This document shows, one piece after another, positions 9,430-17,557 of a stretch of DNA of 64,000 nt. Location: positions 523,001 to 587,000 of the forward strand of contig NC_018013.1 in assembly GCF_000265385.1 (NCBI RefSeq). Direction: 5' to 3'. The notes under the pieces are model-generated. The model searched no databases and was not told the origin of the DNA. It was given only the letters and a program-made list of their open reading frames with translations. The position numbers and the translations under genes are program-made. Position 1 is the first letter of the stretch; the number at the start of each line of letters is the position of its first letter. The DNA is from Aequorivita sublithincola DSM 14238. GTDB taxonomy: Bacteria > Bacteroidota > Bacteroidia > Flavobacteriales > Flavobacteriaceae.

Positions 9430-9996
9430 CTATTCATAAGGACTTCTACTTCTTCGCGTAAATTGAAGATGAATACCGCTTCCAAACAAGAACTTATCCT
9501 TATTTAGATTTACGTGGAATTGCAATCCCAAAGAAAATCCATTTTTTAGCATTAGCCTTGTTATAACAGTAACTGGAACCCCAATGGTTTTGTAGTCAAC
9601 TTCAAATTCTTCATAAAAGCCCGTATTTCGGTCACTGATTGTTTCAATGGTATTCAACCTAAAATAACCTAAGCCTGAAAATACGTCAACAAAAAATCGA
9701 TTCTTAATTTGGAACTCTCTTCCATACAAAAGGTTTAACTCATAATAGGAGTCATTGTGATCCAGAATATTTATTTCTCCACCACCTTCAGCTCCTATTC
9801 CCACTAAATTATTGCCAAGGGAGAATCGAACATCTCCGCTAAAACCAAGACCCGTATTTTTATTTTCAGAATAAACCTTTGCTGGGGAAAAACTAAAGGA
9901 ATGATAAGCAAAAGTGTTTGGCACTTCATTATCTTGTGAATACACATTAAGAATACCGAAAAGTATAAATACGAATAACAACGCTTTTATTCTCAT
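9430..9996 (-). CDS. Small secreted protein, predicted outer-membrane beta-barrel (paralogue 3)
   Basis: 188 residues; function unknown. Signal peptide LLFVFILFGILNVYSQ, then an amphipathic, Tyr/Gly-rich barrel-like body with the shared blocks TFAYHSFSFSPAKVY near 28, LNLLYGREFQIKNRFFVDVF near 93 and GLGYFRL near 110. It is the first gene of the same-strand paralogue trio and is divergent from the lipoprotein gene at 10093 with about 96 bases between starts. Sequence drift between the three copies is large, so the duplication is old. Could be a DUF-type porin-like or adhesin-like barrel; not assigned. Confidence 0.7.
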   Translation of the reverse strand: MRIKALLFVFILFGILNVYSQDNEVPNTFAYHSFSFSPAKVYSENKNTGLGFSGDVRFSLGNNLVGIGAEGGGEINILDHNDSYYELNLLYGREFQIKNRFFVDVFSGLGYFRLNTIETISDRNTGFYEEFEVDYKTIGVPVTVITRLMLKNGFSLGLQFHVNLNKDKFLFGSGIHLQFTRRSRSPYE

Positions 9997-10092
9997 AACC
10001 TAGATATTATAAATCAAAGATGATAAAAATAATATTTGCAACGCAACCTTTCCAAAAATTTTAGACTATAGAGTAACACAAACAAAACAATT

Positions 10093-11127
10093 ATGAAAAA
10101 TCTTTGGTACCTACCTCTTATCCTGTTGCTCACGGTTTTCAATTCTTGCGAAGATGAACCTATAAGCAAAGCAGATCCTTCAAAAGTAATTATTGTAAAT
10201 TCTGAATTATACAACCTTATCCAGAAAGCTTGTAGCAATGATTTTGAGAACCAAATTACCTGTATCGATTTCAATTATGCTTTTACATTAGTGGTTTATG
10301 ATGAAAACATGGAAGTTTTCGCCTACCAAATTATAAATAGCGATATAGAATTCAGCGACTTTTTAGATGCGTTGGAAGAAGGAAAATCCATTGGGCTAAG
10401 TTACCCAATTAGCAGTGTTTTAAACAATGGCGAACCCTACGTTATCAATAACAACGACGAACTGAAAGATGCAATAAATAAATGTTTGCAGGCAGACACT
10501 ATCACGACGTGCAACAATATTCTAACAGAAACTTCGTGCATGTGGAAAATTGACCATTTGGCTGGTCCCAATAGCGAATACGAGGGTTCTTATTTTGAAG
10601 TAACCAATTTTGGAAATGCAGGTTTGTATTTTCAAGATCATTCCTTCGGCGGAACTTGGATAACCTATTTTATTGAAGAAGAACTGCATCTCAACATTTT
10701 CCTAACTGGAGATGCTAACGTAATCGACGATTGGAATTTTGATTGGAAAGTAGTTAGTTTTGACGAAACACAAATGGAAATCACAAACGGAACAGACAGC
10801 TATCGTTTACTAAAAGATTGTTACGAACCTTGCCGAAAATTTCTTTTTGAAGAGTGCGAAACCGAGTCAAATTCCGGCAGCGCAATTTTTGATTTGGAAA
10901 GCTACTTTGATTGTTTCTTCCCATTAACAGGAATCCCTGATCCAGCAACCGTTGCTGCAAGCTATTATGAAACGTATGATGATATGCTAGCAGGCACCAA
11001 TCCTATTGTTAATATAATGTATGAAAACACCGTAAACCCTCAAGTTATTTATATTAGGTTTGAAGATGTAAATACTGGAGAACCTGTTGCTTATTTACCC
11101 ATAATTTTAAAAGCTATTAACTGTTAA
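10093..11127 (+). CDS. Secreted lipoprotein of unknown function
   Basis: 344 residues. Lipoprotein signal MKNLWYLPLILLLTVFNSC with lipid Cys at about 19, followed by acidic EDEP, which favours outer-membrane/surface placement in Bacteroidota. The mature part carries ten or so further cysteines in several blocks. A middle segment (about 150-250: WKIDHL...GSYFEVTNFGNAGLYF) has the look of a lipocalin-like lipoprotein fold. The last 70 residues contain YYETYDDMLAGTNPI...YENTVNPQVIYIRFED, a module common in large flavobacterial cell-surface proteins. It is followed after 11 bases by a second lipoprotein gene, probably in the same transcript. Confidence 0.7.
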   Translation: MKNLWYLPLILLLTVFNSCEDEPISKADPSKVIIVNSELYNLIQKACSNDFENQITCIDFNYAFTLVVYDENMEVFAYQIINSDIEFSDFLDALEEGKSIGLSYPISSVLNNGEPYVINNNDELKDAINKCLQADTITTCNNILTETSCMWKIDHLAGPNSEYEGSYFEVTNFGNAGLYFQDHSFGGTWITYFIEEELHLNIFLTGDANVIDDWNFDWKVVSFDETQMEITNGTDSYRLLKDCYEPCRKFLFEECETESNSGSAIFDLESYFDCFFPLTGIPDPATVAASYYETYDDMLAGTNPIVNIMYENTVNPQVIYIRFEDVNTGEPVAYLPIILKAINC

Positions 11128-11138
11128 AACTTAAAAAC

Positions 11139-11534
11139 ATGAAAACAAATTTTTATACAATTTTAATACTTTCCGTGCTAGTATGCTTCTCCTGTTCAAA
11201 AGATAACGATGAAAATGCAGTTGACCAACCACCGATTCAAAACGACTGTGGAGGTGGAATGGCAAAAACGTTATATACTGAATGTTGTGTAGAAGGCCCT
11301 ATACAGGCAAAATCTGATCAAATAATTTCGCTTACATATACAAGCAATTTTGAAAGTGATATTTATGAATGGACAGTGCAAGGGAATTCAATTACGCTTG
11401 TAGAAGGGCAAAATGCTGCAACAGCAAAATTTAGAACCGCAAAGAATTTTGTAAAAGATTCTATATTAGGCTTTAGTATCTCACCAGAAGGAGTACCAGC
11501 ATGCGGCAATATTATTGTAATAACAGCCTATTGA
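11139..11534 (+). CDS. Small lipoprotein of unknown function
   Basis: 131 residues. Lipoprotein signal with lipobox VCFSC (Cys about 20), followed by SKDNDENA. The rest is a single small beta-rich domain (LTYTSNFESDIYEWTVQGNSITLVEGQNAATAKF), similar in style to an Ig/PKD-like fold, with CGGG and ECC motifs near residues 37-49 and a late Cys near 122. Eleven bases after the preceding lipoprotein gene, so probably co-transcribed. No function can be named. Directly downstream comes the remnant of a sigma-factor gene. Confidence 0.65.
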   Translation: MKTNFYTILILSVLVCFSCSKDNDENAVDQPPIQNDCGGGMAKTLYTECCVEGPIQAKSDQIISLTYTSNFESDIYEWTVQGNSITLVEGQNAATAKFRTAKNFVKDSILGFSISPEGVPACGNIIVITAY

Positions 11535-11561
11535 ACCTTTTAAAAAATCAAAATATTTCTT

Positions 11562-11699
11562 TTGAATACGGAAGAACTAATAAAACAATGCATAAAAAAA
11601 CCACCGCATAGCTCAAAACAAAATTTGCGAGAAACACATTGCCAAGATATTTTTCACCTCTTTGTCTGTTTGTTCAGATCTTATTGTAATAAAATCTAA
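11562..11699 (+). pseudogene. Remnant of the 5' end of an ECF sigma-factor gene (duplicate of the gene at 12373)
   Basis: From TTG 11562 the frame reads LNTEELIKQCIKKPPHSSKQ, against LKTEELINQCIKNNRTAQNE at the intact gene, and DNA similarity also covers the upstream words TCAAAAT and CTTTTGAA. Similarity returns near TTTTTCACCTCTTTGTCTG (compare TTTTTTACCTCTTTAAAGT at 12467-12485) and fades near 11690. The frame closes at TAA 11697 after 45 codons, before sigma region 2. It is therefore a decayed partial copy, not a working gene. It sits between the second lipoprotein and the lipoprotein pseudogene, suggesting that a lipoprotein-sigma unit was once tandemly duplicated. Confidence 0.7.
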
Positions 11700-11711
11700 C
11701 TAAAAAATGAT

Positions 11712-12358
11712 ATGAAAACAAAACATCAAAAATTCTTAGCTCTATTATTGACTGCAACATTTTTACTAATTTCGTGTAGTAAAAATGATGATACCCCTAA
11801 AGAAAATTTAGTATTGGAAATTGGACAGGAATACCAAGGAGGAATCATTTTCTATCTAGATAATTCTGGCGAACACGGATTAATTGCATATCAATCCGAT
11901 CTTGCAGACGCTCCTTGGGCTGTTTCACTCAACCAAACCCAGTACCTCCAACCGCTCCTATTGCCCAAAATGACGGCATCGGTTTTGGAGCGCAAAACAC
12001 ACTTGCCATCATCAACTTTTGCCACGAACCAGATAGTGCAGCGCGATTAGCTTATGATTTGGATGGAAATGGATATAATGATTGGTATTTGCCTTCAATT
12101 GATGAATTGGTATTAATCTATGAAAAAAGAAACTTGATTGGAGGTTTTCCTGATTTAAACAATGATGCAAATAATGGAAAATTTATTGTTTAAGCAAGTT
12201 CTTCAGAAGGATGGGGAACAAATGATGGTAACGGAGGCTTTTTATATTTGAATTATGAAGTGTATGATTTTTCAGTAACAACTGTTCTTCCAGATAATAG
12301 AGAACTATTTACTGGAAAAGACAGCAAAATGATTGTACGACCAATAAGATCATTTTAA
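11712..12358 (+). pseudogene. Broken DUF1566/Lcl-type lipoprotein gene (frameshift plus in-frame stop)
   Basis: Lipoprotein signal (LALLLTATFLLISC), then the typical start of a DUF1566 domain, YQGGIIFYLDNSGEHGLIA. At 11917-11919 the GGG run appears to have lost a G: with one more G the frame continues as WGCFTQPNPVPPTAPIAQ, then IGFGAQNTLAII and NGYNDWYLPSIDELVLIYEK. A second lesion is TAA at 12191-12193, after which the same frame continues to a natural end (MIVRPIRSF, stop 12356-12358). Two independent lesions make a real pseudogene more likely than a sequencing slip. An intact product would have been about 215 residues, secreted and surface-anchored. Confidence 0.75.
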
Positions 12359-12372
12359 AATCAAAATTCTAT

Positions 12373-12918
12373 TTGAAAACAGAAGAACTAATAAATCAAT
12401 GCATTAAAAACAACCGGACAGCTCAGAACGAACTGTTCCAGCAGTACAAAGACACCCTTTTTTTTACCTCTTTAAAGTATTGTAGAAATCAAGCCGACGC
12501 AGAAGACAACTTGCATGACACCTTCATAACTATATTTCAAAAAATAAAAACCTTTAAACACAAAGGTTCTTTTGAAGGCTGGATGAAACGAATTACTATA
12601 TTTAAAGCCATAGATAAATACAAAGCACAAAAACCTGTGCCTATTGAAATAAACAACGACATTCTTGAAGAAACTGTTGAAACTGATGAAGAAACCGATA
12701 TTTCAATAGACCAACTTTTAAAACTCATTCAAGAATTGCCAGACCAATATAGACTGGTTTTTAACCTCTTTCAAATGGACGGTTTTACACATAAAGAAAT
12801 TGCTGAACTTATGAATATTTCCGAAGGAACTTCCAAATCAAACTACCATCGTGCAAAGTTGATTTTGCGTGACAAAGTTGAAGCAATAAACAACCCCAAA
12901 TATTCAAAAATAAATTAA
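12373..12918 (+). CDS. ECF-type RNA polymerase sigma factor
   Basis: 181 residues, sigma-70 family, group IV. Region 2 spans about residues 10-80 (LKYCRNQADAEDNLHDTFIT, then FEGWMKRITIFKAIDKYK). Region 4 spans about 115-170 (LPDQYRLVFNLFQMDGFTHK, EIAELMNISEGTSKSNYHRA). Start is TTG 12373, since the conserved beginning KTEELINQC follows at once. The stop is one base before the ATG of the next gene, a membrane protein likely to be its partner or anti-sigma factor. Target promoters are unknown; the nearby lipoprotein and barrel genes are candidates. The 5' end is duplicated as a remnant at 11562. Confidence 0.88.
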   Translation: MKTEELINQCIKNNRTAQNELFQQYKDTLFFTSLKYCRNQADAEDNLHDTFITIFQKIKTFKHKGSFEGWMKRITIFKAIDKYKAQKPVPIEINNDILEETVETDEETDISIDQLLKLIQELPDQYRLVFNLFQMDGFTHKEIAELMNISEGTSKSNYHRAKLILRDKVEAINNPKYSKIN

Positions 12919-12919
12919 A

Positions 12920-13540
12920 ATGGGACAGAAAAAAGACATAGGACAGCTATTTGAAAATAGACTGGCAAACAAAAAAAACAATCCCAGCAAGAATCTTTGG
13001 AAAAAGATAAACACTTCCTTAGACGAAGAGAAACGCAGAAAAAAAAGAATCCTTTTCTATTGGCTTGTGGGCAGTGGAATTTCTACTTTATTCATATTCT
13101 TTCTATTGTTTAGCAGCGAGAGTTTGTTGCAATCAAACATTGAAAAACCAGAAAATAACCCGTCTTCAACTGAGCAACCATTCTCTTCTTCAGAAAAAGA
13201 AAATAATGAAAATACTAATGAAATTGTAACTAAAAATTCAATAAACGTTACAAAGTTAAATTCCCAAAAACTTTCTCAAACTACACCAATTCAAGAGAAT
13301 TCAATTTTGAGTGAAAAGGAAATTTCTTCGAAATCTAAAATCAACAATAAAATAACCACTTCAAAAAACAAAGCAATAGAAGAAACATACAATGTTTCCG
13401 AAAAATATTATTACTACAACAGTAAAGATGGCAAGCAGCTGATAACGACCAATAAAAACGAAATTGATAGTCTGGTGGCCGAACAATATAAAACATTAGA
13501 TTCCGTAGCAAACAAAAAAGCTGACAATCCTGGACAATAA
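12920..13540 (+). CDS. Single-pass membrane protein, probable partner (anti-sigma-like) of the ECF sigma factor
   Basis: 206 residues. A basic cytoplasmic N-terminus (about 1-48) with a WKKIN segment like the helical N-termini of Bacteroidota sigma-linked proteins, then one membrane span (LFYWLVGSGISTLFIFFLLF, about 50-70), then a long Ser/Asn/Glu/Lys-rich, low-complexity periplasmic stretch ending in a more ordered YYYNSKDGKQLITTNKNEID segment. The ATG follows the sigma stop by one base, so the two are translationally linked. No recognised anti-sigma zinc motif is present. Role inferred from position and topology only. Confidence 0.6.
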   Translation: MGQKKDIGQLFENRLANKKNNPSKNLWKKINTSLDEEKRRKKRILFYWLVGSGISTLFIFFLLFSSESLLQSNIEKPENNPSSTEQPFSSSEKENNENTNEIVTKNSINVTKLNSQKLSQTTPIQENSILSEKEISSKSKINNKITTSKNKAIEETYNVSEKYYYYNSKDGKQLITTNKNEIDSLVAEQYKTLDSVANKKADNPGQ

Positions 13541-13666
13541 GCAGAAGATTCTATAGTTTGAAATGACATAGCTTTAAAAAGTTTATAACTTTTGTAACCT
13601 TTTACGCATCTATTACGTATAACTAAGTACACAAGTTTAAACCTTAATCTACAGGACATTTCTTAA

Positions 13667-14530
13667 ATGAGACAACTTAAAATTACAAAGCAGGTAACCA
13701 ACAGGGAAACTGCTTCATTAGACAAATACCTTCAGGAAATTGGTAAAGTTGACTTAATCACCGCAGACGAAGAAGTAGAATTGGCACAACGCATAAAAGC
13801 GGGTGACCTTCTTGCTTTGGAAAAATTGACCAAAGCAAACTTACGTTTCGTGGTTTCGGTGGCGAAGCAATACCAAAACCAAGGACTTACCCTTCCAGAT
13901 CTTATTAATGAAGGAAACCTTGGCCTTATTAAAGCCGCACAACGTTTTGATGAAACGCGTGGTTTTAAATTTATTTCTTATGCCGTTTGGTGGATTCGTC
14001 AGTCTATTCTTCAAGCTTTGGCAGAGCAATCACGTATTGTTCGTTTGCCTTTGAACAAGATTGGAAGCATCAACAAAATCAACAAAATGTATGCTTATTT
14101 GGAACAAGCCAATGAGCGCCCACCTTCCGCAGAAGAAATTGCGAAGGAACTAGACATGACCATTAATGACGTAAAAGAGTCCATGAAAAACTCTGGCCGT
14201 CACGTATCAATGGACGCACCGCTTGTAGAAGGAGAAGATAGTAACCTTTACGACGTTTTGCGAAGTGGTGAAAGTCCAAACCCGGACCGCGCTTTGTTGC
14301 ACGAATCGCTTAGAACAGAAATAGAACGTGCTTTGGAAACATTAACGCCACGGGAAGCAGACGTTATTCGTCTTTATTTTGGTCTTGGAGATCAACACCC
14401 AATGACTTTGGAAGAAATAGGTGAAACATTTGATCTTACACGTGAGCGCGTTCGCCAAATTAAAGAAAAGGCAATCCGAAGATTAAAGCATACTTCAAGA
14501 AGTAAAATATTAATGACATATTTGGGATAG
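13667..14530 (+). CDS. rpoD: Primary RNA polymerase sigma factor (RpoD/SigA type)
   Basis: Housekeeping sigma factor; in Bacteroidota it reads the -33/-7 promoter class. 287 residues, much shorter than E. coli sigma-70 (613), because region 1.1 and the non-conserved insert are absent, as is normal for the phylum. Region 1.2: [20 protein letters not shown] near 17. Region 2: [36 protein letters not shown] near 100. Region 3 follows near 125-185. Region 4: [15 protein letters not shown] and [19 protein letters not shown] near 225-275. Monocistronic, followed by REP-like DNA and a terminator. Confidence 0.95.
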   Translation: MRQLKITKQVTNRETASLDKYLQEIGKVDLITADEEVELAQRIKAGDLLALEKLTKANLRFVVSVAKQYQNQGLTLPDLINEGNLGLIKAAQRFDETRGFKFISYAVWWIRQSILQALAEQSRIVRLPLNKIGSINKINKMYAYLEQANERPPSAEEIAKELDMTINDVKESMKNSGRHVSMDAPLVEGEDSNLYDVLRSGESPNPDRALLHESLRTEIERALETLTPREADVIRLYFGLGDQHPMTLEEIGETFDLTRERVRQIKEKAIRRLKHTSRSKILMTYLG

Positions 14531-14662
14531 CTTCGACTCCTCTCAGCTACGGTTTTCGGTCATCGAGCGTAGCCGAAGTGCCAAACACCCATAAAGTTAA
14601 CTTACAGTATAATCCTGGTTTTAAATCAGGATGACAACTGTTCGTTTTTTGATTGATGAATG

Positions 14663-14690
14663 AACCCTCGGCTGATTACCGAGGGTTTTT
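14663..14690 (+). terminator. Rho-independent terminator after rpoD
   Basis: AACCCTCGG (14663-14671) pairs with CCGAGGGTT (14679-14687), 7-base loop CTGATTA, followed by TTTT. About 130 bases after the rpoD stop. Confidence 0.8.
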
Positions 14691-14716
14691 CATTCAATAC
14701 AAAATAGCGAACGCCA

Positions 14717-14734
14717 TCCCGATAACTATCGGGA
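14717..14734. repeat. Perfect palindrome TCCCGATA-AC-TATCGGGA
   Basis: Two 8-base arms around AC. Part of the same motif (CTATCGGGAT) occurs at 44998-45007 upstream of surE. It looks like a dispersed REP-like unit, with no sign that it acts as a terminator here. Confidence 0.5.
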
Positions 14735-14876
14735 CCAAATAAAATTAAAATTTCAAAAATATAATTCTTAATGGCGACTCGCGATTCACCACCACTAAAC
14801 TCATTTAACTGGCGAGTCAGTAGTCGTATCTACCAAACTCATAAAAATTGAAACCCATAAACTCCCAACTTATCTT

Positions 14877-14884
14877 TACCTTTG
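14877..14884 (+). promoter_or_regulatory. -7 promoter element for rpe
   Basis: TACCTTTG matches TAnnTTTG, 15 bases before the rpe ATG. Confidence 0.55.
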
Positions 14885-14899
14885 CAAAAACTTTAAAAA

Positions 14900-15562
14900 A
14901 TGAACGACATACTAATTGCACCTTCCGTCCTTGCCGCAGATTTCGCTTACCTTCAGCGCGACATCGAAATGATAAACAATAGCAAAGCAGATTGGTTTCA
15001 CATAGATGTGATGGATGGGCTTTTTGTTCCAAATATTTCTTTCGGAATGCCCGTGATTAAAAGCATTGCGGCACATGCTAAAAAACCCTTGGACGTTCAT
15101 TTGATGATAATAGATCCAGATCGCTACATAAAAGCATTTGCTGATTTAGGAACAAATATACTTTCAGTTCATTATGAAGCTTGCACGCATCTACATCGTT
15201 CTTTACAAGCCATAAAAGCTGAAGGAATGCAAGCTGGCGTAGCCATAAACCCACATACCAATGTTTCGCTTTTAGAAGACACTATAAACGATATTGATTT
15301 GGTCTGTATGATGAGTGTAAACCCAGGTTTTGGCGGCCAGAGTTTTATTGAAAACACTTATAAGAAAATAAAACAACTTAGAAAAATTATTGAAGCCAAC
15401 GGCGCTTCCACTAAAATTGAAATTGATGGCGGGGTAACTAACGAAAACGCCAAACAACTTGTTGCTGCTGGCGCAGATGTTTTAGTTGCCGGAAGCTATG
15501 TTTTTGGGTCGACCGATCCTTCACAAACCATTCAAGATTTAAAGAAACTTACAAATAATTAA
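14900..15562 (+). CDS. rpe: Ribulose-phosphate 3-epimerase
   Basis: Cytosolic enzyme interconverting ribulose-5-phosphate and xylulose-5-phosphate in the pentose phosphate pathway. 220 residues, standard TIM-barrel length. Metal and catalytic segments are all visible: APSVLAADFAYL near 7, FHIDVMDGLFVPNISFG near 34-50 (Asp/His ligands), VHLMIIDPDRYI near 67, SVHYEAC near 90, MMSVNPGFGGQSFI near 139 and KIEIDGGV near 173-180 with the second catalytic Asp. Phosphate-binding VAGSYVFGS lies near 198. Start ATG is preceded by an A-run and a -7 box at normal distance. Confidence 0.96.
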   Translation: MNDILIAPSVLAADFAYLQRDIEMINNSKADWFHIDVMDGLFVPNISFGMPVIKSIAAHAKKPLDVHLMIIDPDRYIKAFADLGTNILSVHYEACTHLHRSLQAIKAEGMQAGVAINPHTNVSLLEDTINDIDLVCMMSVNPGFGGQSFIENTYKKIKQLRKIIEANGASTKIEIDGGVTNENAKQLVAAGADVLVAGSYVFGSTDPSQTIQDLKKLTNN

Positions 15563-15604
15563 AAACTGCGCTGGAGTTCATAACATTCCATCGCACGGCT
15601 CAGA

Positions 15605-16588
15605 ATGACTGACACGAAAGACGTTTTAATAATTGGCGCTGGCCCAATAGGTATTGCCTGTGCTTTGGAATGTAAAAAAAAAGGTCTTCAGTACATAGTT
15701 ATTGAAAAAGGGACACTTATCAATTCAATTTATAATTATCCGCTAAATATGACCTTCTTTTCCACTTCGGAAAAATTGGAGCTTGATGGTATTCCCTTCA
15801 TCAGTAACAACCCCAAACCTACTAGAAATGAGGCTTTGGAATATTATAGGCGTGTAGCTACTTCTAATAAACTTCTTATAAATTTATATGAAACGATTCT
15901 TTCGGTTGAAAAAACTGAAAGTCATTTCATCGTAGTTTCAGAAAAAAACACTTACAAAGCCAAGAATATTATTATAAGTACAGGTTTTTACGACATTCCA
16001 AAAATGCTGAACATTACAGGCGAATCATTACCGAAAGTGATGCACTATTACAAAGAAGCGCATCCATTCGTAATGCAAAAGGTAATTGTGGTTGGCGCAA
16101 GCAATTCCGCTGTAGATGCTGCTTTGGAAATATATCGGAAAGGTGGTGAGGTAACTATGATTGTCCGTGGACCAGAAATAGGTGAACGCGTTAAATATTG
16201 GGTAAAACCAGACATTGAAAACCGAATTAAAGAAGGAAGTATAAAAGCATATTTTAATTCTGAAATTGAAAAAATTACTGAAAGTGAAGTTTTCATAACC
16301 ACCCCAAAAGGTAGAGAAATTTTAAAGAATGATTTCGTAATTGCACTCACTGGATATAGACCCCATTTTGATTTTCTGAAAAAGATAGGAGTCAAGTTTT
16401 CGGAAAATGAAAACCAATTCCCACTATACAATCCTGAAACAATGGAAAGCAATATTGACGGACTATACTTAGCAGGGGTAATTTGTGGCGGAACGGAAAC
16501 CCATAAATGGTTTATTGAAAACTCGCGAATTCATTCTAAAATTATTGCTCAAAACATTTCAGAAAAAATCAATATCCAGCAAAATTAA
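15605..16588 (+). CDS. ypdA: YpdA-family bacillithiol disulfide reductase-like flavoprotein
   Basis: FAD/NAD(P)H oxidoreductase of the YpdA (Bdr) family, thought to reduce oxidised bacillithiol in the cytosol; Bacteroidota are among the groups that make this thiol. 327 residues. The N-terminal FAD Rossmann motif is VLIIGAGPIGIACALE near 8-23. A second nucleotide motif, VVGASNSAVDAALEIYRKGG, lies near 162-181. The NYPLNMTFFSTSEKLEL segment near 46 is typical of the family, and IDGLYLAGVICGG near 283 marks the terminal FAD-binding part. The 3' end overlaps the convergent peptidase gene by 20 bases. Substrate in this organism is inferred. Confidence 0.82.
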   Translation: MTDTKDVLIIGAGPIGIACALECKKKGLQYIVIEKGTLINSIYNYPLNMTFFSTSEKLELDGIPFISNNPKPTRNEALEYYRRVATSNKLLINLYETILSVEKTESHFIVVSEKNTYKAKNIIISTGFYDIPKMLNITGESLPKVMHYYKEAHPFVMQKVIVVGASNSAVDAALEIYRKGGEVTMIVRGPEIGERVKYWVKPDIENRIKEGSIKAYFNSEIEKITESEVFITTPKGREILKNDFVIALTGYRPHFDFLKKIGVKFSENENQFPLYNPETMESNIDGLYLAGVICGGTETHKWFIENSRIHSKIIAQNISEKINIQQN

Positions 16589-17414
16589 AGTTCAGCAACT
16601 TTTTGGTATAATCATATAACTTCGGAAAAGCATCTTTAAAATCTTCTGGCGACTCAAAAAAGTATTCAGCAAGCACAGCCATAAATTCATATTGATTTCT
16701 AAAAGCGTAAGCTCTAAAAAATTTAGTTTCGTCTAGTTGGCGCCTAACCTCAGGATTTGCCACCGTTTTCATAATATTTTGAAATTGCTTAACGAAGCGA
16801 GCAGAATCCAAATCGTCACCACCTTTGGTCTCCAACTGCATGGCGTGCATAAATTCGTGAATGCCAACATTTAGATTGTCATTGCTTATTTGAAAACCTT
16901 CTTCAAAATCTTCCCAAGAAAGTACCAAGGCTCTTTGTCGAGGATTAAATTCGCCTTTGTGGTAATTATTGTTTGTGGTGCTGTAAAACTTAGAAGGATA
17001 GATAAGTATAACATCTATTAAAGTGTATGTATAATTTCTTCTACCAAAACTAAGCATACAAGCTATTGCAGCAATTAAAACTTCAATCCGCTCTGTAATT
17101 ATCAAATTATCCCTTCCAATAAATTTTTTCTCAGAAATAAACTGAGCCACTCTATGGTTGAATTGTTTTTTGTGCTTCTCCGAAAGTTTATTATAAAAAT
17201 CGAATTGATTTTTAAGTATGGTCTCTTTAGAAGCACTCACCTTCTTATAAACAAAATAATGCCTAAACAAGGGTCTATTAAAATAGGAAGCGTACCAACT
17301 TTCGAAAACACGAAAAAAATAAAACACAATACCAAACATTACGACACCGTAAGCATAAGGAGCAAGCTCAGGTGCGTAGGTTTCTACTTTTAAAGTTATA
17401 TACAAATTTATCAA
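16569..17414 (-). CDS. MtfA-like zinc-dependent peptidase (M90 family)
   Basis: Membrane-attached metalloprotease-like protein related to MtfA, a zinc peptidase linked in E. coli to glucose-PTS control through Mlc; no Mlc is seen here, so the role is open. The zinc motif HEFMHAMQLE is clear, and Glu residues in FRNQYEFMAVLAEYFFE nearer the C-terminus fit the third-ligand region. FIGRDNLIITERIEVLIAA... and ALVLSWEDF match the family. One membrane span lies near the N-terminus (LAPYAYGVVMFGIVFYFFRVF). I chose TTG 17414 because it keeps the whole span; ATG 17339 cuts it in half, and the ATG at 17513 lies inside the susD terminator. Start uncertain. Confidence 0.72.
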   Translation of the reverse strand: MINLYITLKVETYAPELAPYAYGVVMFGIVFYFFRVFESWYASYFNRPLFRHYFVYKKVSASKETILKNQFDFYNKLSEKHKKQFNHRVAQFISEKKFIGRDNLIITERIEVLIAAIACMLSFGRRNYTYTLIDVILIYPSKFYSTTNNNYHKGEFNPRQRALVLSWEDFEEGFQISNDNLNVGIHEFMHAMQLETKGGDDLDSARFVKQFQNIMKTVANPEVRRQLDETKFFRAYAFRNQYEFMAVLAEYFFESPEDFKDAFPKLYDYTKKLLNFNFAGY

Positions 17415-17500
17415 GAAAACTTTATTAGATGACTTAAATATAATGCTTTTGAAATTATATTGACAGTAGAATAATTTTGCCAAAAAATAAAAGCAAAAAA

Positions 17501-17525
17501 AATCCCCGGCCAAAAGCCAGGGATT
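17501..17525 (-). terminator. Rho-independent terminator after the susC-susD unit
   Basis: AATCCCCGGC pairs with GCCAGGGATT (one G-U in the RNA), loop CAAAA. On the minus strand it is followed by a T-rich run (complement of AAAAGCAAAAAA). It lies 33 bases after the susD stop and separates the pair from the peptidase gene. Confidence 0.8.
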
Positions 17526-17557
17526 TAATTAAATATTAGTTTTTAGGGAGCTTAAAA

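Larger units (their letters stand above)
14531..14899. other. Intergenic stretch between rpoD and rpe with palindromes and a terminator
   Basis: No gene seen. It holds an imperfect inverted repeat (CTTCGACTCCTCTCAG at 14531-14546 against GAGCGTAGCCGAAG at 14565-14578), the rpoD terminator, a perfect palindrome at 14717-14734, a GGCGAGTC-type word repeated near 14773 (as GGCGACTCG) and 14812, and the rpe promoter box. The first and third are of the short palindromic type scattered in flavobacterial spacers. Confidence 0.6.

Noticed and set aside
10014..10274. 86-codon minus-strand frame overlapping the 344-residue lipoprotein start
   Set aside because: Overlaps the signal-peptide region of a better gene on the other strand, with no domain or signal.
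16048..16452. 134-codon minus-strand frame inside the ypdA-like gene
   Set aside because: Antisense shadow of a conserved flavoprotein, with no family pattern of its own.
17415..17513. Long N-terminal extension (MAGDFFCFYFLAK...) of the MtfA-like peptidase
   Set aside because: It would begin inside the rho-independent terminator of susD, where no ribosome start is expected.
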